A stretch of DNA of 10,435 nt, from contig JAHEXO010000033.1 of the NCBI GenBank assembly GCA_023252065.1, forward strand, positions 1 to 10,435, in the 5' to 3' direction. The position numbers were made by a program, and so were the translations under genes. Shown piece by piece: positions 5,618 through 10,435 of the stretch. Each line of letters starts with the position of its first letter. Within the stretch, counting starts at the first letter, position 1. Below the pieces are notes generated by a model. It ran no database searches and was not told where the DNA came from. It worked only from the letters and a program-made list of their open reading frames with translations. Origin of the DNA: Nocardioides sp. GTDB taxonomy: Bacteria > Actinomycetota > Actinomycetes > Propionibacteriales > Nocardioidaceae.

Positions 5618-6390
5618 CGCGAGGTCCGCCGCTCGCGAGCCCGGACCATCAGCGAGACCGCATGGTCGACGTCGTCGGTCAGGTTGAGCATGTCGACGTC
5701 CGCCGCGCTGAGCGTGCCATGGGTGACCGCGCGGTCGCGCAGCCAGTCGATCATGCCCTGCCAGTAGTCGATGCCGAGCAGCACGAGCGGGAAGCTGGTG
5801 ACCTTCTGGGTCTGCACCAGCGTCAGCGCCTCGAACAGCTCGTCGAGCGTGCCCAGGCCACCGGGCAGCACGATGAAGCCCTGGCTGTACTTCACGAACA
5901 TCGTCTTGCGGGCGAAGAAGTAGCGGAAGTTGATCCCGATGTCGACCCACTGGTTGAGCCCGGACTCGAAGGGGAGCTCGATGCCCAGGCCCACGCTGGT
6001 GCCGCCGGCCTCGCTGGCGCCCTTGTTGACCGCCTCCATCGATCCGGGGCCGCCGCCGGTGATCACGGCGAAGCCGGCCGCCGCGAGCTTGCGGCCGACC
6101 TCCTCGCCGACGGCGTACGTCGGGTCGTCGGGGCGGGTGCGGGCCGAGCCGAAGCACGCGATGGCCGGACCGAGCTCGGCCAGGGCGCCGAAGCCCTCGA
6201 CGAACTCGGCCTGGATCCGCATCACCCGCCATGGGTCCGTATGCACCCAGTCGGTCTCGCCTCGCGAGTCGAGCAGTCGCTGGTCGGTGGTCGAGCCGTC
6301 GACCTGGGCCCGGCGCATCACCACCGGACCCTTGAACTTCTCGTGCTTCTCCGACCGCTCCGGCTCGTGGGTCTCGGGCTGCTCGTTCAT
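5614..6390 (-). CDS. LOG family (TIGR00730) Rossmann-fold nucleotide hydrolase
   Basis: This 258-residue protein contains the lysine-decarboxylase-like/LOG fold. The family motifs are clear: the nucleotide loop TGGGPGSMEAVNKGA (111-125) and the catalytic PGGLGTLDEL (176-185). LOG enzymes cleave cytokinin riboside monophosphates or related nucleoside 5'-monophosphates to the free base and ribose 5-phosphate. Rv1205, the M. tuberculosis relative, is a reported cytokinin-producing LOG protein and a proteasome substrate. This version is longer than plant LOGs, with an N-terminal extension (about 1-70) that begins with a charged, likely disordered segment (NEQPETHEPERSEKHEKF). Such longer forms are common in actinobacteria, and the natural substrate here is unknown. 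The ATG at 6390 overlaps the dapE stop by four bases, and a G-rich stretch lies just upstream. Its own stop overlaps the mini-DivIVA start. Confidence 0.9.
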   Translation of the reverse strand: MNEQPETHEPERSEKHEKFKGPVVMRRAQVDGSTTDQRLLDSRGETDWVHTDPWRVMRIQAEFVEGFGALAELGPAIACFGSARTRPDDPTYAVGEEVGRKLAAAGFAVITGGGPGSMEAVNKGASEAGGTSVGLGIELPFESGLNQWVDIGINFRYFFARKTMFVKYSQGFIVLPGGLGTLDELFEALTLVQTQKVTSFPLVLLGIDYWQGMIDWLRDRAVTHGTLSAADVDMLNLTDDVDHAVSLMVRARERRTSR

Positions 6391-7460
6391 CGGTCGCCCC
6401 CGAGCCAGGCCACCAGCGCCCGCTCGCAGTGTCGGACCTGCTCCACGGGCACGAACTCCTCCTGCTTGTGGGCCAGCGACGGGTCGCCCGGACCGAAGTT
6501 GACCGCCGGGACGCCGAGGGCGCTGAAGCGGGCCACGTCGGTCCAGCCGAACTTGGGGTTCACCGTGCCTCCGACCGCCTCGACGAACTCCTGGGCGGCC
6601 GGACGACCGAGACCCGGCAGCGCGCCGGGTGCGCTGTCGGTGACCTGCACGTCGTACCCGGTGAAGAGGTCGCGCAGGAAGGCCTCGGCTTCGGCCTCGC
6701 TGCGGTCGGGGGCGAACCGGTAGTTGACCGAGACCGTGCACTCGTCGGGCAGCACGTTGCCGGCGACGCCGCCGCTGATGCCCACCGCGTTGAGACCCTC
6801 GTGGTAGGTCAGCCCGTCGATCACCGGCATCCGCGCGTCGTACGCCGTGAGCCGCTCGAGGACCGGGGTGATGCCGTGGATGGCGTTGACGCCCTTCCAT
6901 GACCGGGCGCTGTGGGCGCGCTCGCCGCGGGCGGTGACCTCGACCCGCATCGTGCCCTGGCAGCCGGCCTCGACGACCGCGTCGGAGGGCTCCATGAGGA
7001 TCGCGAAGTCGGCTTCCAGCAGGTGGGGGTCGCTCGAGGCGAGCCGGCCGAGACCGTTGTGCTCACTCTCGACCTCCTCGCAGTCGTAGAGCACGTAGGT
7101 CACGTCGCGCACCGGCTCGGGCACGGTGGCCGCCAGCCGGAGGATGACGGCGTCGCCGCCCTTCATGTCGCAGGCGCCGAGCCCGTGCAGATGGGTGCCG
7201 TCGTTGCGGCTCGGGAGGTTGTCGTTGAGGGGCACCGTGTCGAGGTGGCCGGCGACCACGACGCGCTCCCCGCGCCCGAGCTCGGTGCGGGCCACGACCG
7301 TGTGGCCGTGCCGGGTCACGGTCAGGTGCGGCAGCGGCCGCAGGGCGGCCTCCACCGCGTCGGTGATCGCCTGCTCGTGATGGCTCACCGACTCGAGGTC
7401 GACCAGCTGCGCAGTGAGCGTGACGACGTCGGCGGTGAGGTCGAGATCCACGGTCCCCAT
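6387..7460 (-). CDS. dapE: Succinyl-diaminopimelate desuccinylase
   Basis: This 357-residue M20 metallohydrolase removes succinate from N-succinyl-LL-diaminopimelate, supplying diaminopimelate for peptidoglycan and lysine. Metal ligands and catalytic residues are all visible: His72 and Asp74 (AGHLDTVP), bridging Asp98 (GACDMKGG), catalytic Glu128 and ligand Glu129 (YDCEEVES), Glu157 (LMEPSD), and C-terminal His331 (LAHKQEEF). The lid/dimerisation domain runs from about 170 to 285 and includes GERAHSARSW. Length matches actinobacterial DapE. I start at the ATG (7460) and not the adjacent upstream TTG, because ATG is stronger and both are equally placed. Its ribosome site is poor (ggggaa about 17 bases away). 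A small inverted repeat, aacca-gccgg-tggtt (7463-7477), sits right before the start and could fold in the leader. It follows ileS by 38 bases and overlaps the LOG gene by four. Confidence 0.93.
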   Translation of the reverse strand: MGTVDLDLTADVVTLTAQLVDLESVSHHEQAITDAVEAALRPLPHLTVTRHGHTVVARTELGRGERVVVAGHLDTVPLNDNLPSRNDGTHLHGLGACDMKGGDAVILRLAATVPEPVRDVTYVLYDCEEVESEHNGLGRLASSDPHLLEADFAILMEPSDAVVEAGCQGTMRVEVTARGERAHSARSWKGVNAIHGITPVLERLTAYDARMPVIDGLTYHEGLNAVGISGGVAGNVLPDECTVSVNYRFAPDRSEAEAEAFLRDLFTGYDVQVTDSAPGALPGLGRPAAQEFVEAVGGTVNPKFGWTDVARFSALGVPAVNFGPGDPSLAHKQEEFVPVEQVRHCERALVAWLGGDR

Positions 7461-7498
7461 CAAACCAGCCGGTGGTTCCCCGCCGTCGCAGCCGCCCC

Positions 7499-10435
7499 TC
7501 AGGCCCGGGTCAGCTCGATGACCGGCGTGCTCACGTCGGCCTCCAGGACGTCGTAGGACGTCGCGAGCGTCTCGCGCCGGATCAGGTCGGCGTGGGTGCG
7601 GGCCGCCTCGGCCGTGGCCGCGTCGGCGGAGACGACCAGGGCGATCCGGTCGGAGACGTCGAGCCCGGCATCGCGGCGTGCCTGCTGGACCGCACGGACC
7701 AGGTCACGGGCGACCCCCTCGGCCGCGAGCTCGGGGGTCACCGCCGTGTCGAGGACCACGAACCCACCACCGGGCAGCATCCCGGTCGCCGCGTCCTCGC
7801 CACCGGAGGCGACGGTCTCGAGCGTGTACTCGCCCTCCTGCAGCCGCAGCCCGCCGGCGGTCACCTCGCCCGAGTCCGACACCGACCAGTCGCCGGACTT
7901 CGAGGCCCGGATGGCGGTCTGCACGTCCTTGCCGAGCCTCGGGCCGGCGGCCCGGGCGTTGACCGTCAGCCGCTGTGAGACGCCGTACGACGCGGCCTCG
8001 GGGTGGGCTGCGTCGAGCAGGCGCACGGACTTCACGTTCAGCTCGTCGGCGACGATCTCCTCGAAGCCTGCGAGCCGGTCGGCACCGGCGACGACGACGG
8101 TCATCGTCGAGAGCGGCAGCCGGTTGCGCAGGGCGGCGCCCTTGCGCAGGGCGGAGCCCGCCGAGCACACGTCACGCACCTGGTCCATCGCCTCGACCAG
8201 GGCGGCGTCGGCGGGCAGGTCGTCCGCTGCGGGCCAGTCGGTCAGGTGCACCGACCGCTCGCCGGTCAGCCCCCGCCAGACCTCCTCGGTGGTCAAGGGC
8301 AGCAGCGGCGCGGACACCCGGCAGACCGTCTCCAGGACCGTGTAGAGCGTGTCGAAGGCATCGGTGTCCACCTCGCCCTCGGCGGCCCAGAACCGCTCGC
8401 GCGAGCGGCGGATGTACCAGTTGGAGAGCACGTCGAGGAACGCCCGCGTCGTGTCGCAGGCGTTGGCCACCTCGTAGTCGTCGAGCTGGCGCGTCGACTG
8501 CTCGACGTACTGCCGGGTCTTGGCCAGCAGGTAGCGGTCCATCGGGTGCTCGGACGCGCTCGACCTCTTCGCCTCGTAGCCGGCAGCGTTGGCGTAGAGC
8601 GCGAAGAAGTACCAGCAGTTCCACAACGGGATCAGCACCTGCCGGACGCCCTCGCGGATCGACTGCTCGGTGACGATCAGGTTGCCGCCGCGCAGGATCG
8701 GCGACGACATCAGGAACCACCGCATGGCGTCGGCGCCGTCGCGGTCGAAGACCTCGCGCACGTCGGGGTAGTTGCGCAGCGACTTCGACATCTTCTGGCC
8801 GTCGCTGCCGAGCACGATGCCGTGGCTCACGCAGGTCTCGAAGGCGGGTCGCTCGAAGATCGCCGAGGCCAGCACGTGCATCGTGTAGAACCAGCCGCGG
8901 GTCTGGCCGATGTACTCGACGATGAAGTCACCCGGGAAGTGGTGGTCGAACCAGTCGTGGTTCTCGAACGGGTAGTGGACCTGGGCGAACGACATCGACC
9001 CGGACTCGAACCAGCAGTCCATGACGTCGGTGACCCGGCGCATGGTCGACCGGCCCTCCTCGGCCGAACGAGGGTCGTCGGGGTTGGGCCGGGTGAGCTC
9101 GTCGACGAACGGCCGGTGGAGGTCGTCGGGCCGGACGCCGAAGTCGCGCTCGAGCTCGTCGAGCGAGCCGTAGACGTCGATCCGGGGGAACGCCGGGTCG
9201 TCGCTGCGCCAGACCGGGATCGGGCTGCCCCAGAACCGGTTGCGTGAGATCGACCAGTCGCGGGTGTTCTCCAGCCACTTGCCGAACTGGCCGTCCTTGA
9301 CGTGGTCGGGCACCCAGCGGATCTGCTGGTTGAGGTCGAGCATGAGGTCGCGGATCTTGGTCGTGGAGACGAACCACGACGAGACCGCCATGTAGATCAA
9401 GGGTTCACGGCAGCGCCAGCAGTGCGGGTAGGAGTGTTCGTAGGACTCGCGCCGGAGCAGGACGGTTCCGGGCGTGACGGACCCGGTCTCGCCCTCGCCA
9501 CGGGTCATCGCCTTGAGGTGCTCGATGATCGCGAGGTTGGCGTCGAAGACATGCAGGCCCTCGTAGTCGGTGATCGGGTAGGTGAACGTGCCGTCCTTGG
9601 CGACCGCCACGACGAGCTCGATGCCCTCGCGGTCGGTGATCACCTTGTCCTCCTCGCCGAAGGCGCCCGCGCTGTGCACGAGCCCGGTGCCGTCCTCGGT
9701 GGTGACGAAGTCGGCCTCGACCACCCGGTGGCTGTGCGGATGCCCCTCGAAGTAGGTGAACGGCGGCGTGTAGCTGCGCCCCAGCAGGTCGCGACCGGTC
9801 AGCCGTTCGACGACCTGGTCGAGCAGCGACTCGCTGTCGTCGTTCTTCAGCTCGCGGGCGTACGCCGCCAGCCGGGCCGCGCCGACGACGTAGCGCTCGG
9901 TGGTGCCGCTGACGTCGGACTCCACCACGACGTAGTCGATGTCGGGACCGACCATGATCAGCAGGTTGGAGGGCAGCGTCCAGGGCGTGGTCGTCCAGAC
10001 CAGAGCGATCTCTCCGGTCTCCAGCCGGCAGCCCACGGTGACCGCGGGGTCCTGCCGCATCTGGTAGACGTCCTCGTCCATCCGCAGCTCGTGGTTGGAC
10101 AGCGGGGTCTCGTCGTTCCAGCAGTAGGGCAGGACGCGGAAGCCCTCGTAGGCCAGGCCCTTCTGCCACAGCTGCTGGAAGGCCCACATCACCGACTCCA
10201 TGTAGTCGAGGTCGAGGGTCTTGTAGTCGTGGTCGAAGTCGACCCAGCGCGCCTGCCGGGTGACGTAGTCGCGCCACTCGTCGGTGTACTCGAAGACCGA
10301 CTTGCGGCACTCCGCGTTGAACCCCTCGATCCCCATCTCGAGGATCTCGTCGGTGGTCTTGATGCCGAGCTGGCGCATCGCCTCGAGCTCGGCCGGCAGG
10401 CCGTGGGTGTCCCAGCCGAAGCGTCGCTCGACCCG
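7499..10435 (-). CDS. ileS: Isoleucyl-tRNA synthetase, actinobacterial/eukaryotic type, 5' truncated
   Basis: Cut at the window edge: 978 residues are visible, and about 60-75 N-terminal residues, including the HIGH motif, are missing. The visible start ([13 protein letters not shown]) follows that motif in class I synthetases. The CP1 editing domain is present ([16 protein letters not shown] and [16 protein letters not shown], 9647-9676), as is the KMSKS loop (8780-8794) in the form [12 protein letters not shown]. The anticodon-binding region follows, then a C-terminal DUF5915-like domain ([26 protein letters not shown]). These features fit the type 2 (eukaryote-like) IleRS usual in Actinobacteria, a type often less sensitive to mupirocin; resistance is not shown here. 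The reaction is ATP-dependent charging of tRNA-Ile with removal of mischarged valine. A T-box leader, common before actinobacterial ileS, would lie outside the window. It leads the minus-strand series here. Confidence 0.97.
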   Translation of the reverse strand, partial: RVERRFGWDTHGLPAELEAMRQLGIKTTDEILEMGIEGFNAECRKSVFEYTDEWRDYVTRQARWVDFDHDYKTLDLDYMESVMWAFQQLWQKGLAYEGFRVLPYCWNDETPLSNHELRMDEDVYQMRQDPAVTVGCRLETGEIALVWTTTPWTLPSNLLIMVGPDIDYVVVESDVSGTTERYVVGAARLAAYARELKNDDSESLLDQVVERLTGRDLLGRSYTPPFTYFEGHPHSHRVVEADFVTTEDGTGLVHSAGAFGEEDKVITDREGIELVVAVAKDGTFTYPITDYEGLHVFDANLAIIEHLKAMTRGEGETGSVTPGTVLLRRESYEHSYPHCWRCREPLIYMAVSSWFVSTTKIRDLMLDLNQQIRWVPDHVKDGQFGKWLENTRDWSISRNRFWGSPIPVWRSDDPAFPRIDVYGSLDELERDFGVRPDDLHRPFVDELTRPNPDDPRSAEEGRSTMRRVTDVMDCWFESGSMSFAQVHYPFENHDWFDHHFPGDFIVEYIGQTRGWFYTMHVLASAIFERPAFETCVSHGIVLGSDGQKMSKSLRNYPDVREVFDRDGADAMRWFLMSSPILRGGNLIVTEQSIREGVRQVLIPLWNCWYFFALYANAAGYEAKRSSASEHPMDRYLLAKTRQYVEQSTRQLDDYEVANACDTTRAFLDVLSNWYIRRSRERFWAAEGEVDTDAFDTLYTVLETVCRVSAPLLPLTTEEVWRGLTGERSVHLTDWPAADDLPADAALVEAMDQVRDVCSAGSALRKGAALRNRLPLSTMTVVVAGADRLAGFEEIVADELNVKSVRLLDAAHPEAASYGVSQRLTVNARAAGPRLGKDVQTAIRASKSGDWSVSDSGEVTAGGLRLQEGEYTLETVASGGEDAATGMLPGGGFVVLDTAVTPELAAEGVARDLVRAVQQARRDAGLDVSDRIALVVSADAATAEAARTHADLIRRETLATSYDVLEADVSTPVIELTRA

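Noticed and set aside
7461..7463. TTG one codon before the dapE ATG as the start
   Set aside because: The adjacent ATG is a stronger start and there is no ribosome site favouring the TTG; the difference is one residue.
8003..9247. 414-residue plus-strand frame opposite ileS
   Set aside because: It is antisense to the synthetase core including the KMSKS loop; no domain can be recognised.
1..10435. Mobile elements, CRISPR arrays, tRNA/rRNA genes or a biosynthetic or defence cluster
   Set aside because: No transposase or integrase, regular spaced repeats, tRNA-like folds or defence-type proteins could be seen; every large frame on the favoured strand is a housekeeping or regulatory gene.

Overview
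The window is very GC-rich DNA with dense codon-position bias, and it reads as a chromosomal core-genome segment of a high-GC actinobacterium. Several items point that way: a DUF3117 protein (nearly confined to Actinobacteria), an actinobacterial/eukaryotic-type isoleucyl-tRNA synthetase with a DUF5915-like tail, and a PaaX-family regulator. A Nocardioidaceae-like host is my best guess, but that is inference from protein flavour and not proven here. No mobile element, CRISPR array, tRNA or rRNA is visible.

Layout from left to right. (1) The 3' end of a plus-strand cation-dependent O-methyltransferase (1-375). (2) A 118-base convergent gap carrying two copies of a G/C-rich hairpin-forming repeat. 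(3) A minus-strand pair: a 55-residue DUF3117 protein (2019-2186) followed after one base by the leucyl aminopeptidase PepA (494-2017). (4) A 164-base divergent control region. (5) A plus-strand pair: a PaaX-family regulator (2351-3136) and a PaaG-like crotonase-fold protein (3162-3962), closed by a strong hairpin at 3979-4006. (6) A long minus-strand series, listed in its own transcription order: ileS (cut at its 5' end by the window edge), dapE, a LOG/TIGR00730 protein, a one-helix mini-DivIVA protein, a four-helix membrane protein and a secreted M14 carboxypeptidase. Most junctions in this series are 1-4 base overlaps or short gaps, so it looks like one translationally coupled operon.

From memory of the Mycobacterium tuberculosis map, dapE (Rv1202), the LOG protein (Rv1205), a DivIVA-domain protein (Rv1209), DUF3117 (Rv1211) and an O-methyltransferase (Rv1220c, next to sigE) lie in the same order over one region. 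The window therefore looks like a rearranged, compacted version of an old actinobacterial neighbourhood, into which a PaaX/crotonase pair, pepA, the membrane protein and the M14 peptidase are interspersed.

Functionally the minus-strand series combines translation (IleRS), lysine/diaminopimelate supply for peptidoglycan (DapE), nucleotide or cytokinin-type hydrolysis (LOG), a putative pole or septum protein (DivIVA motif) and a secreted peptidase that may act on wall peptides. That suggests a growth/cell-envelope theme, but only as an inference. I did not find a convincing new multi-gene defence or biosynthetic system; the most interesting leads are small: the LOG/mini-DivIVA/membrane/M14 coupling, the PaaX-crotonase pair with altered catalytic residues, and the DUF3117-pepA junction.
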